The translations under genes and the position numbers were made by a program. 64,000 bases of DNA from Rhizophagus clarus. Its lineage: Eukaryota; Glomeromycota; Glomeromycetes; Glomerales; Glomeraceae. This document shows, in pieces, positions 1 through 12,956 of this stretch. Numbering within the stretch: position 1 is the stretch's first letter; every line of letters begins with the position of its first letter. The notes beneath the pieces were generated by a model. The model was not told the DNA's origin, did not search any database, and saw only the letters and a list, made by a program, of their open reading frames with translations. Location of the stretch: contig BLAL01000059.1 in NCBI GenBank assembly GCA_015698045.1, positions 749,001 through 813,000 of the forward strand, written 5' to 3'.

Positions 1-1182
1 TTGCAATTTATCCAATTTTTCTAATCTTTCACTTGAAGAATCTCCACTTTTTTTCAATGAATCATTATCTTCGTCAGAATCATCATCAAGTTTCACATTT
101 TGAATGCTCCTGGAAAGATCTTGTGTGTCAAGAGATAATGGATTTGAAAGAGTTCGGGAAAGTGGCATAGCCATTGATGCAGCAGGTGTCACAAAAGACT
201 CATTTGTTGATGATGATTCTATCGTAGACAAAGGTGCTGAATAATTATTTTGTTTATATGTTAAATGGGTAGATTGTTTCATGACTTGATCAGTTGTAAT
301 CGTTGAAACAGATGAAGAAGGAGACATTTGACGTCCTGATATATTAGGAGATGGTGTAGCTTGTGTTTGAGTCAAAATATTTTTTCCTATATCAAAATGG
401 TCAAATCAGTGTTAATATTCGAATAAATTAATATAAAAAAAATCATAATAATTGAAACCTTGAATTTGAAATCCTGTCTCATTCATCGATTGTGTAATGG
501 CTGCATGTATGGAAGATGATGCAGACCCACTAGCTTGTTTACGGCTATCTGTTAAACTAGTATTACTCCCCGTCCGTATCATGTCCTGTGAACCAGAATA
601 TCCACCACGAGGTGCGATATATTGTTCTCTGCTTGCATTTGACGTTGCAGATGGTGGCCTTTGATGACCGATTACCAACCCATCACCATCAAAAATCGAA
701 ACTTTTGTTAAGGATGCTCTACTTGATGCCCTATTGCGATTACCAATGGCTCCGATACTATTACTAGCACTTAAAGTTTCTCCAAGTCGTAATTGCATCT
801 GAACACCGCGCAATTGCGTTTCATATAAAAACGCAGCATGACGCAAGAGATAAGGTACAGGTACATTTAACAGTCGAGAAGCAGTATACCCTAATCATAA
901 AAATATTGAAATTTATATATTACTTCAAAAAAAAAAGATGAGTAAAAAGGTTTATTTATACTAACAATCAATGCTTTGTCGTTTGTTTTGTGTAAGTATT
1001 TCCCATAACTTTTGCTCCATTTCCTCTGTCCAAACAACCTATATATTAAAAGAAAATTTAATAATAATACTTTTTGTGAATGTGAGAATTTTGTTAATAC
1101 TTACAGAGGGTGGTTCAACGAAACCTGGTGGTCTTTTATATGGAATTTTTATTATAACGTGTAAAGGCTGTTCTGAAGACAT
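1..1182 (-). CDS. ATG29: Autophagy protein Atg29 (3' end outside window)
   Basis: Four exons can be followed: 1182-1105, 1038-966, 890-459 and 386-1 (continuing beyond base 1). Introns start GTAAGT, GTTAGT and GTTTCA, end in AG, and keep the frame. The spliced N-terminus reads IPYKRPPGFVEPPS, then VVWTEEMEQKLWEIL, then IDWYTASRLLNVPVPYLLRH and AAFLYETQLRGVQMQLR. This is the Atg29 N-terminal domain pattern (RP.GFVDPP, W....E..LW..L, DW..L...F.VP.P.LL..AA.LYE..L..V..Q). The rest is Ser/Thr/Asn-rich and disordered, as in known Atg29, with an acidic DDDSDEDND stretch near base 75. In yeast, Atg29 forms a scaffold with Atg17 and Atg31 at the phagophore assembly site; that role here is inferred from family membership. 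It is divergent with the gene at 2231. Identification is firm; the C-terminus is not visible. Confidence 0.88.
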
Positions 1183-2230
1183 TTATTTAATTATATTTAA
1201 TTTTAGCTCGATTAAACGAAAAGCTCAAGAATGAAAACTATACTGTGTCACGCGCAAATTTATGAATAAGTAAAAAGATCGACAATAGCAAGAATTCCAA
1301 TATCTATTCCGACTAATAATTCTAGCCTTAATGCCGGCTGATCTGGGTCACACATCAAAGTGATTTGCAATATACTGGTTGCGTGTTACAAAAATCCATA
1401 AAAGAATTCTATTTTATTCCATTATAAGGATCATGAGGCAAACATTCCGATTTATTCATTTATTATCTATTATCATACAATAGTTCCGGGTATAAAAAGG
1501 TGATTTGATTGTTCGGCTTATTTCATCTCGTGTAACAGGTAAATGAATGTTTGCAGGAAATAAGGGATAATAATAAAAAAAAATCTTAATTTTAGACTTA
1601 AAAGTCATAAAAATAAACATAACAAAAATGGCTCTCAATTATTAGAAGCTTCGTTCTAAAAACGCAGCAAAGGTTACGGGTGCATAATTAACATTTTATT
1701 TCCGTACCAATAAGGAAACCATGATCACCCGATTCATCATATGCAGCACTGGCGTTGCCAATCAATAAAATAAAAAATTTTTTTTTTTGTATCCATTTAT
1801 ATATATATATATATATTTATTTTACGAAATTTCCAATTTCTTTTCATTTTCCACTTTTTATATCCAAATAAAAAAAATTTTTTTGAGTAAAGCATTTGCT
1901 AGAAGCTTTGCTGTCAAAAATATTTGACAAGTCCTTAATTTTCATCCGTTTATTCTTAAAAAGATAATTTTTTTTTTCGAACGAATTATATAGGTATTTA
2001 TTATTGGAAAAGTTTTTTTTAGTCCAAAAAAAATTTTATCCGTGTTACTAATAAAAGTTAGCTTTAACTTATTAATACAATTATTAATAAACTAACCATT
2101 TTTTAATTTAATCTTTCATTCTCTCTAATTCACATCGAACCATTCTTTACCCAATTTAAGAAAATTTTATTTGCATATTGTATCCCACATTCTCTTTTTT
2201 TTTTGTTGTGTATTTAATAAAATTAAGAGA
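1183..2230. other. Divergent intergenic region between ATG29 and LDB17-like gene
   Basis: About 1 kb holding the promoters of both divergent genes. It contains A/T tracts, a (TA)n run at about 1798-1816 and, at 1250-1440, a slightly less AT-rich patch without a coding signal. The minus ORF at 1456-1638 has no family features and is probably chance. No RNA gene was recognised. Confidence 0.5.
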
Positions 2231-4003
2231 ATGGACGATGGTAGAGTTTATCATTTGGAAGATTCAGAACAATTTTGGACAGGTGCGGCGTTTTTTTCAA
2301 AGAAGAAAGAACACTCTTTAGAACTATATTCATGTTATTTTCTTGGAATTATATAGAATTGGATGAAATTCTTAAACAAGGTGAAAACAATCAGGACTCA
2401 GCATTTAAGTCTATTAATGTATACATAAAATTTGTATCTGATTTTCAAGGTATTTCTTTAATTTTTTAATGATGAAATTCGAATGAAATCTTTTTTATCT
2501 TTGATGATAAAAATATTCTTTCATACTTTTTTTTTTTTAGATAAATATCTTGAAAGTGAACCGGAATTTATGCACTGTTGTTATAAATTACTTGTTTCAC
2601 AAAATTTTTCCGATAGAGCTATTGAACATATTATACAGCGTGCAGCAAAAAAAACGGATGTTAAAGAACTATGCGTATTGTATAACATCCTATTTCTTGC
2701 TGGAAGGGAGAATAAAAACATTTTTAAACAAATGGTAATCTTACAAGGACGAAATTTCGTATCGAAATTAAAAGATCATATCGAAAGTAAAGATGGTAGG
2801 TTTTATTTAACGACATATAAGTTTATGGGATAATTGAACTTAAAAATTGTTTTATTTCCTAGGTGGTAAATTGCAACAAATTTCGATAAAGTTGCTTTTC
2901 GAAATTTGTCGCGTCCAACGATTATCGTCTAGTGAATTAGGTAAGATTAAAATTTATAATATTTAATATTAAGCATTTTTAGATTTGACGTGTTCTCTTT
3001 TTTTAATAAGACTTAATAGATGAGTTGTTTATAAATCATCTTCTTGATTTGGTTGAAAAAACAAGAGATGATGAAGATGAAACGTTTAATTATTCAGTCA
3101 TTTGTTTGATCGTAAGTTTTGAATCTGACCTCATTATACTATACGTGTTAAACCAAATAATATATTAACTCACTTTGTTAAATTTTACAAGTTGTCATTT
3201 AATGAGCAATTTATGTTGGCTGCCATGTCGCAAGAAGAGGAGTATTGTGAAGATTGGAATCCTAATACTGTCATACGAGTATTGGGAGAGAGAATCGGTA
3301 GTAGCAAAACTTTTAGCGAAAATGTAATATTTATGTTGAATCGCGCAGGTATTATTGAATATTTGAGCTGGTCAAATTCCAATTCAAAATTTATTCGAAT
3401 CATTAACATTTAACATTTGAATATATTTAGTTGATCATAATATACAAATGCTTATATTAAAACTATTATACGAAATATTTACTACTTTTGAAACGTACGA
3501 ATATTTTTACACGAATGATCTACGTGTTCTTATAGATGTATTTATTAGAGAACTTTATGATTTACCCGAAGAGAGCGAAGCAGTAAGTTCATACTATATT
3601 TTAATTACGCGTTAATCGTTTTGTATCATTAACATAAATTTTTTTCCTATAGCTCCGTCATACGTATCTACGGGTACTTTACCCATTAATCATAAATACA
3701 CAACTGAGTCAACATCGGTACAAACAACATCAGATTTATAGTTTACTTTTAGATTTAATTGGATATTCAATGAAACAACAACTCAAACCTGTATCACCAA
3801 CAACACAAAGATTAGTAGATAGATGTTTGATGTCGGAATATTTGAATGATATAGCACCTCCTCGTAAATGTGGTAATGAGATAAAAAGAACGCCAACTCC
3901 AAACGCTCTTGTTTTAGGAATGGATACCGCAAGAAATACAAATTCCTCAAATGGAAATGGATTTACTGTTGGAGTTGTAATTGATGGTGTCAAATCAATG
4001 TGA
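2231..4003 (+). CDS. LDB17: SPIN90/Ldb17/Dip1 family Arp2/3 regulator
   Basis: Eight exons: 2231-2282, 2357-2449, 2541-2795, 2863-2940, 3011-3111, 3192-3348, 3431-3582 and 3653-4003. All introns are GT-AG, and the exon sum is 1,239 nt, exactly 412 codons plus stop. The product starts MDDGRVYHLEDSEQFWTELD. The second half carries the family hallmark YTNDLRVLIDVFIRELYDLP followed by ALRHTYLRVLYPLI, characteristic of the leucine-rich SPIN90/Ldb17 domain. In fission yeast, Dip1 activates Arp2/3 without a pre-existing filament to seed branched actin at endocytic patches; Ldb17 acts in endocytosis in budding yeast. The same role is inferred here. It is an all-helical protein without signal peptide. 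The first intron (GTGCGG donor) was chosen because it joins EQFWT to ELDEIL in frame. A (TA)n plus poly-T tract follows the stop. Confidence 0.87.
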
Positions 4004-4018
4004 AAGCTCAATTTCCTA

Positions 4019-4050
<32 letters not shown>

Positions 4051-5490
4051 ATTCTCGGATTTAATAATAAGAAGAAACATTGCTAAAAGAACATTTCAAT
4101 GGAATCATGTACTGGACTCTTTAAACATATATGTATATGTGTGTGTGTATATATATATATATATAAGAATATAGAGAGTTATATAATTTATTATAGACAA
4201 TTGGATAAACGTTTACATTACTGATTAAATACGTTTAATTATTCACTAATTCTAATATTCTTTTTTTATAGATATTGTATAATATATCCAATAATTTTTT
4301 TTTTTTTTCTATTTAGAATTTATATATAATAATTATTTCCACTTTTACTAATATAATATTTAATCGTGTAGTCGGGACATTAAGTAGTGAATTTAATCGA
4401 AAAAGATTTTGTTAGCGCATGTTAAAAAATAAAAGAATTATTTTAGTACTGTATTTTTATTTTAATTTTACTGTATATGATATAAAGAGAATCAAAAATA
4501 CAGTGAACCACTTCCAATAAATATTCGCACTAGGCCTTAACCAATTTTTCCGTAATGCCGAATTATGCTGTCATAATTTCGTAATATTATGTCATAACTT
4601 GATTCTATTTTAGCCTTATTTAGCGTAGTGAAAATTGCGTCTTAACACCGTGGCTAGATTTGGAGTGTAGTGTATGACACTCATATGCACCATACTCAGG
4701 TGATCCAGCCAAAAATCTTTTACCGCGACCAAATGCCAATCACTGTCTAATAAGTGCCTTGGCCGTTTGACATTCGACCGTAGCCAAAATGGCCAAATGC
4801 CACACCGCACTACACAGTTGACCCTACAACACGCTTTCGTCTTATCGATCCATCAGACAAAGCTTTAGTGAATTTAATTTCCAACATAATTGATACGCGT
4901 ATTTATATTCTCAAGTGACGATTTGCGCCAGTAAGACGTCAGTTGTTAATTTTAAAAAGTTTGTAACAAGTAAAACGTTTCTTACATTTGTGCATCATAA
5001 TGTTTGCGTATTCTAATTTCTCTACAAGAAAGGAATTCCGGGAACCGTTTAGAATTTATCCTCACTATTGGATAACGAAAATGTTCGCCATTTTCTGGAT
5101 ATTTTAGGCATTTTCTGGACGTTTTCTAGGCATATTAAGACTTCCCCACTGCCAATTTCCTCCATAAGGTCTCTATATCTGATATCCTAAAAATTTAAAT
5201 CGATGATACATTTCAATTAAGCATTAAATTTTTCAGTCTTTATTATAATATGTACTTTTGTTGCGTAATCTTAAAATTTTAATTCAATCGAATATGGCAG
5301 CTTTTTAATTCACTAATTCTTTTAGTACAACCAACACACATTACGTTGATTATAAGTCATATTATTAAAGATATCTTGGTCTGAATATGATTAAAGCAAA
5401 AGGATTGCTGAAAGCCAATAAAAATTTTGTTGCACGAGATTTTAAATATTTTTGTGAAAAGTACGATACTTAAACCTTTATTCTAATGAT
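4004..5490. other. Non-coding region with possible old transposon debris
   Basis: A/T microsatellites lie at 4013-4034 and 4137-4164, and poly-T near 4290. The stretch 4500-4870 has a visibly more balanced composition with words such as GGCCAAATGCCACACCGC. It contains a 64-codon minus ORF (4616-4810) without a recognisable family. It looks like transposon-derived sequence, but no terminal repeats were identified. No gene is supported. Confidence 0.35.
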
Positions 5491-8400
5491 CCATTTCATA
5501 AATTTTCATGTTCATTGTTCTCGTATATATTACAAAAATAGCTTCTAAAGAGTCACTAGTTCCGTTCGGATTTCAACCAAATACATGTATAATAGAGAAC
5601 CTTTTTTTTTTCTTTGAAATTTAAATTCTTATTTTGTTACAAATCTCAAACATTAATTTCTAAAAATAATATCAAAAGTAATAAAACATTCCTTCTTTCA
5701 CTTATTCATATTATTCATTAAAAATAATAAAGAACCTTTTAGTGGTAATATTGTTAATATTTTTAAAGAAACTTAACTGTTAATTCCCTATCTATAAGTG
5801 CTGCTTTTGATAATCGGAAATATTTCAGGCTCAAAGATTTAGTTCCTAAATATAACTGTGAAACAAATAAATACAAATATTAGACATTTTTGTAACAAAG
5901 AAATATTTAACTTATTTTTTCATGTCCTTTGTTCTAATTGATCATAACTCATTTATTATAAAAATGATTAACTCTTTCTTTCTAAAACATCATTGGTTAA
6001 AAAATTAAACGTTCTGATTTCAACCATAGTCGGCTCGCATCTTTTTTTTTTTTTCTTTCTTTAAAATTAATTCTTGAACATTAAACCTAAAAATAAATTC
6101 ATAAAATAATAATAATAAAGTATCCCTTCTTTTACTTATTCATATTACTCATTAAATAATAAAGACACTATTTAGTGATAATATTGATAAGTACTTTTAA
6201 TGAAGTTTTAATCCTTGATCTATTATAATTCGTGCTACTTACATTTGGTTAAATTGATGCATAATTAATTTGTTTTTTCTTTTTATAAACAACATATTAT
6301 AATAATAAATAAATTAATTATTAAATATTAAACTTATTAAATCGCTTAAACTATTTACGAGTATTTCCACTTCTGCACGACATTAATATAGTTTTACGTA
6401 AAATAAAAATAATTTCATTTAATTTACATAATTGCTTCAATTATTAAGATGGATTTAATCAAAAGTTATTTTAAAAATGTTTCGTTTTATTTAATTTTAT
6501 CATAAAATTTAGGAATGTCATTTTTAAAATCTGAAACAATACGTCAGAATATGATCTTAATACTGTAATAATAAATGACACGAAGTGATTTATCACAAGT
6601 TTAATTCGCTTACAAATTTATCAATTTTTAAGGTCGATTTGGATCAAAGATTTATCCAGATAATTAACATTTTATATTGCATATAAATAAATATTTTAAA
6701 TTGATGTTTATTAGTATATATACACGTAATATCTTTTCCTTTCATGTTCATTGTCCTCATTTTTTCCAAAAATTATTAACTGTTAACCTTTTTAAACCAC
6801 AAGCATAAATGGAATTTTGAAAATTTTATCATAAACATTAATTTTTAGAAATAAATATCTAAATTGTTCGATTTCTTCTAGAATTCGTGTTATGGTACCT
6901 TTTTTTCATTGTTTAATAGTTCTACTTATTTTTTTTTTTTAATACTTTTAATTATTATTATAAACAAAAACGTAAATAATTAGGTGGTTAATATAAATAA
7001 ATTTTTCTACAGAGAATATCCATTAAATCTTGCATCTTGCCAAATACACCATGCCTGATATTCTTATGAGTGTATACGATTGTGTTGTATAACGAATTGG
7101 TATTCAAATTCCCGGCAAGCAAGATAAATGATTTTTTTTCCTTATATGAATATCTAATTATTATGTGATGAATGAAGACAAACTTGCAAGAACTGTTCCG
7201 TATGGTCAAAGATTGCAATAAAATTACAAGTTACACAAATTTAACAACAAATTATTTTGGATGTTTACCGACATTTTGGATATTTTTTTTACCGAGTAAA
7301 ATGTAATTAAATCACTAAATGGACCAATTTAAATCGCCAATAATTTGGTAAAAACGTCAATACAGTAGTACTGTACATACGGAGATATTATTGAATTCCG
7401 ACGACCGGTTCTTGATTATAATACACTGCTTTAAATGAAACCAATAAATGCGAAAAATCATTTGTTTCCTTAAATATTAATGTTAAAAAAAAAATAAAAA
7501 TCTATTTATTCTTTCTTTTCATGTCCATTATTCTTATTCGTCGTGTACAAAAACGGGCAATACTTTCTTTCTAGTGCGTCATTGGTTAAAAACCCGTTCA
7601 ATCTTTTAACAAGTCCGAAAAAAATTTTTTGTCAAACATGAATTTCAAAAATAGCAATTCATTCTATTTCATAGAAGAAACAAAGACTCTTTTGATTAAT
7701 ATGCAAGCAACTTGTAATAATTAATTTTTCGTCTGATTACTACAAAATTCGTGCTGTGCTACATTTTTTTTTTTTTTTTTGTTTATTAATTCTACTTTTT
7801 CTACTTTTATTTTTGGATATACGGATTTGCGAATATGCCCAAATATTTTAAAAATTTTTAAGGTTCTAACTGATCATATAATCTTGAATACAAAAAATCC
7901 TAAAAAGTGTTAATTATAAATAGAAATTCATTTTATTTTATGATTTTTATTTTAACAAAGAATATTTATTCTTCTTTGTACTTAAAACTCTAACCAAAAA
8001 TTGCTTACGTAAATATAAATGTGTGCATATGACGTGATTGTGTATTATGTCTCACGTACAAAGATTTCCTATGTCACGTGAATTTAATTGTATCAGGTAG
8101 ATAAGAAATAGTATTAAAATGTGTTTTCCTTCATTGAAAATATTTTCAACATGCGAATTTGATTAATCATGTCAAATAGACACATATGGTTGCACTTGAT
8201 CCAAGTTATACAGTATACATTACAATGATATCAATAGTTATACTTGTGAAATATCATATTATTAATTAAATATATATATATAATTATTAATATCAATTTT
8301 TTTTATTACGTTCATTTATTACAAAAATGGCTTCATTGATTAATTGATCGATCTTTAAATATAGTAAACCATAAACGAAACATTATTTAAAAATATTTTT

Positions 8401-10333
8401 TATTTGAAATTGTCATATTACATTTAACTTTAAGAACAATAAAGGTTTTTTTCTATTCGTTCTGGTGATAATGGTGGTAATATGTAAGTCGTAATTTCTA
8501 ATTGTCGGTCTGATGCTAATAGGACACAAAAATAAAACGTATCAAAATATGTATATTGTACTTTGATATTTGTTGCCGCGTTATAATTTTTTATGATCAC
8601 TATTTAACACAATTCTAATTTTTCGGAATATATTTTAACAGCAGAAACGCGATAGATAATATTTTTTGACAAAGAATATTTATTAACCACTGTACTTAAT
8701 TTATGATGCATATACATCAAAAAATCACAATTATTAAAAGTTGATTTAGCCGAATGAACATTAATCTGGCTAATTAATATTTTACGCTTCATATATCATA
8801 AATACAAATATTACCTAATATGTAATATTATTACACCATTTTCAACCATAAATGGAAGTTCGAAAATTTTGGCATAAACATTAATTTCTAGAAATCAATT
8901 TCTAAAATTGTTCGATTTCTTCCAAAATTCATGTTGTGTTACCTTTTTTTTTCATTGCTTAATAGTTCTACTTATTTTATTTTATTTTATTTTATTTTTT
9001 TTTTATTTTGAAAATCTAAGCGAAATAAACGAATATCGATGTTTAATTATTATTATGAACACAAAAATCGGAAATAATTAGTTAATATAAATAAACTATT
9101 TTTTTAACAAGTTAACACATGCATGCACATGCCTGATATGGATTTTGACATTCTTATCCGTGTATACGATATGTGTAAAAACGTAACAAGATAATTAAAA
9201 AAACTGAATTTGGTATTCAAATTCCCAAGTAAGATAAATGATTTTTTTTTCTTCTTATAAGAATATCTGCAAGAACTGTTCCGTATGGTCAAAAGATTGC
9301 AAAAGTAAATAATAAATTACAAGTTACACAAATTTAACAATAAAATTTTAGACATTTTTTTTACCGAGTATTAAAATTAAATCACCAAAAATTTGGTAAA
9401 ATATAATACAGCATATACGGAGATATTACGGAGTTTGAAAATTTGGATAATTTGAATTCCGACGACCAGTGGTCATAATAAACTGCTGAATTAAGTGAAA
9501 CCAATAAATTAAATAATTAAATATAATATTCGTGTGATCGATCCTTTGTTACAAAGAACTAAATCACATTCCTTAAATATTAATGTAAATTAAAAAAAAA
9601 AAAAAATTATTATTTCTTTCATGTTCATTGTTCTCACTACACACAATAAACGGGCAATACTTTCTTTCTAAAGTGTCATTGGTTAAAAAAAACCCCCGTT
9701 TAATCTTTTAACCAAAGTGAAGTCCGAAACTGAAATTTAAATTTTTTGTCAAACATTAGATTCCAAAATATTCATGCAAAGACTCTTTTGATTAATATGC
9801 AAGTAACTTCAATCTTTAGCTAATAATTAATTTTTCGTCTGATTACTACAAAATTCGTGCTGTGCTACATTTTTTTTTTTTTTGTTTATTAGTTCTACTT
9901 TTCTTCTTTTATTTTGAAAATCTAAATGGATATACGGATTTGCGAATACGCTCAAATAATTAAAATTTTTAAGTTCTAATTGATCATCAATACAATCATA
10001 AAATTATAATCCAAAAAAGTGTTGATTGTATTGTTTTATTTTAACAAAGAATATTTATTATACTTTGTACTTGAACTCTTTTAACCAATAATAAAATAAA
10101 GTTTATGGCATGATTGTCTCGCGTATAACAATTTCCTGCGTCACGTGAATTTAATTTTTATTAGGTAGATGAGCAAAACGTATTTTATCATATAAATATT
10201 TTCGTCATGAGACGTATTAAATGGATAAATGTGATTGTGTAGTACACCACATATATACGTTACAATGATACCAGTAGTTAAAGAATTTTAAATATTTATA
10301 ATGTTTTATTAAATATATTTAATTATTAATTTT

Positions 10334-10364
<31 letters not shown>

Positions 10365-11640
10365 CGTTCATTTATTACAAAAATGGATAATAAAAATGAA
10401 TACTTCATTTGTTAAAAAAGATAATTGATCGATTTTTAACCATAACAAACTTTAAACAGAACATTATTAAACAATTTTCTTTGCGATTGTCATATACGTT
10501 AATTTCTAAAAATAACGTTAAGAACAATAACCGGGTTTTTCTCATTCGTCATTTGGTATTTGTGCTGCGTACATTTTTTTTTATTTTTTTAAGACTATTA
10601 TTTAACGTTTTTGTCAGAATATATTTAACAACAAAGACGCACTTTGTATACTTAAAATAATCCATGATATCATGATTTATAATTTGCAACAGTGGATCAA
10701 AGATTTATCCGGTTAATTAACATTTTACACCGCATATATCAAAAATACGGATATTTAGAACGGTTTCAAAGAATTTATCAAATATACACGTAAATATCAT
10801 GTCCATTGTTCTTAATGAAAATTCGAAAATTCTGGATTTCTAAAATCTAAGTTCAAGCGGAACAATGTTTATCAAATAATCAGTTAATTACGATAATATA
10901 AATAAACTTTTTAACAAAGAATATTTATTAGTCTTGCATACATTTTTCATTCTTATACGTGTATACGATGTGATCATTATATGTAAAAAACATTTGTAAT
11001 TTAACAAGATAATTAAATTCCCGGCAATTAAGATAAATGATTTTTTTTTCTTCTTATAAGAATATCTAAATTATTATAGATGATGAACGAAGACAAGCTT
11101 GCAAGAACTGTTCTATATGGTCAAAAGATCGCAATAGTAAAATAAGTTGGTTGATTTTTGTAAATGCTTTACCGAAATTTTGGATATTCTTTACCGAGTA
11201 AATCACTTTAATTGGGTCAATTTCAATCACCAATAATTTGGTAAAAATGAATAACAGTACACACGGAGATATTACGGAGTTCTAAGATCTGGTTAGTCTA
11301 AATTTCGGCGACCACATAATACATTGCATAACTAACTGCATATAATTATGAAACCAATATAAAATATAATTTTGTGAAAAAGTAAATCTTTTTGTTACAA
11401 GGAATCAAATTATTAAGATAATATTTATTATTTTTTTTTTCATGTTCATTGTTCTCATATACCATATGGAAAAAAAAAAAAATTAAGGGATGATAACATT
11501 CGGAATTTAGACCTTTTCAATCAATACAGAAGATTTGACACATTAATTTCTAAAAATAATCAGAAGAAGAAAGATTTTTATAATGAATGTAATCTTATTG
11601 GTTGAAGGATGAATATATTTAAAGGAATTTCAATTCTCGA
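5490..11640. repeat. Diverged tandem repeats of about 2.05 kb
   Basis: The same ordered set of sequence words recurs in at least three copies in direct orientation. Examples: GCAAGAACTGTTCCGTATGG at about 7187, 9270 and (variant) 11100; GGAGATATTACGGAGTT at about 9419 and 11265 (variant 7380); TACAAAATTCGTGCTGTGCTA at about 7742 and 9847 (degenerate at 10560); TTCATTTATTACAAAAATGG at about 8310 and 10367; AACAAAGAATATTTATT at 7953, 10033 and 10912. Offsets between copies 1 and 2 are 2.03-2.11 kb. A fainter copy with the word CATGT(T/C)CATTGTTCT reaches back to 5500. No intact ORF is present in any copy. These are tandem duplications of non-coding or long-dead DNA. Confidence 0.7.
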
Positions 11641-12956
11641 TCTCCTCGTTCATTTGTTTATAAATATTTTGTTAATTAATATAATAAATTACTATATATA
11701 TACGTATATATTATATTTTTGTTAAAGTAGTTTCTCTAAACTAAGAGAAGATAAATTACTTTTCTTTTTTAAACTAATGTACTTCTTAAAGTAGTCAAAT
11801 GATTCTTTTCGTAATGTAATTGAACGATAATCATTTGCTTTTTTTTCATTGTTTATACTGTGTTACCATTAAATATTACATAAAAGGCAAAAAAAAACCA
11901 AAAAATATGATAACATTTTAAAAGCTATTTATGCCTGAAACGTAATTTATAACATTTTTTGTTTGAATTGGGAAAGTTGCCTAAAGTTGAATAAACGAAT
12001 ATTCGGGAAAAGGAAAGGAGTGTCAAAATATTGAAACGCTTAAAAAAACTTACCACACACGTAAGGGAATTTAAGTTTAGTTTGAACTAAAATAAAAAAA
12101 AAATTGGTAATTCCACATATTGACAACAATGCAGCAGGTACAAAGGAGTCTCTCGTTCATTTTACATATGGTGTAACAAAACTTGCCTAACATATATTTA
12201 AGTAATAGTCTACTTTTTAGATATTAAACACCGCATTAAAATTTATTACCCAAATTAAACAAGTTTTTATGTGAATTACTAAATTTGGGTAATAGGATCA
12301 TTACTTTGGCGTAGTTTCATAATATAATTACTGCGGCATTAATTGTTTTCTCTAGGTTTTTCTATTATATCAATTCATGCCAAGAGTTTAATCCGTAAAA
12401 ATAAAATAAATAAAAAAAAAAAAAAACATTAAATTATAAAAAAGGAGATTCTCAATTTTCATGTATAATTTTAAAATTTTTTTTTAAAATAAAAATATAT
12501 TTATAATGATTTTCTTCTTTCAATTATTTTATATGTTGTGATACCTGCAAATAAATTTATTTTATCCCAAAAGTTCAAAAAACACTCCCTTCACTTGAAA
12601 CAAATTTACCGATACACTATCCGACTTTTTTTTATGTAACACGAATTAACAATTAAACAATATTATCCGTTTCAAGCAAAGAAATCGATATTGTTTTTTT
12701 TTTATTTATAGACTTTAATTTAATTGAAGATCTGTACTTCCATATGTGGCATGCAAAAAAGAAATTTTTTATATAAATAGATCCTCTTTTTTCCAACAAA
12801 ATTTTTTTTTTTCTTTTCCTCGTTAAAAATCTGTCGCAGAGCGCAGGATCTTATAGATAAATAAATAAATAAATTTTTAATTAATTAATACTTTCCCTAC
12901 TTTTTTTTTATCTAATAGTAAATATTACTCTCTCCCCTCTTCTCAATTTAATAAGA
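11641..12956. other. Intergenic, AT-rich, upstream of metalloprotease gene
   Basis: Low-complexity A/T tracts. A pyrimidine-rich stretch (TCTCTCCCCTCTTCTC, about 12930-12945) lies immediately before the ATG at 12957 and may belong to the promoter or leader. Nothing coding is seen. Confidence 0.45.

Noticed and set aside
4616-4810. Minus ORF of 64 codons with Trp-rich sequence
   Set aside because: Short, no splice partners and no recognised family; treated as possible transposon debris.
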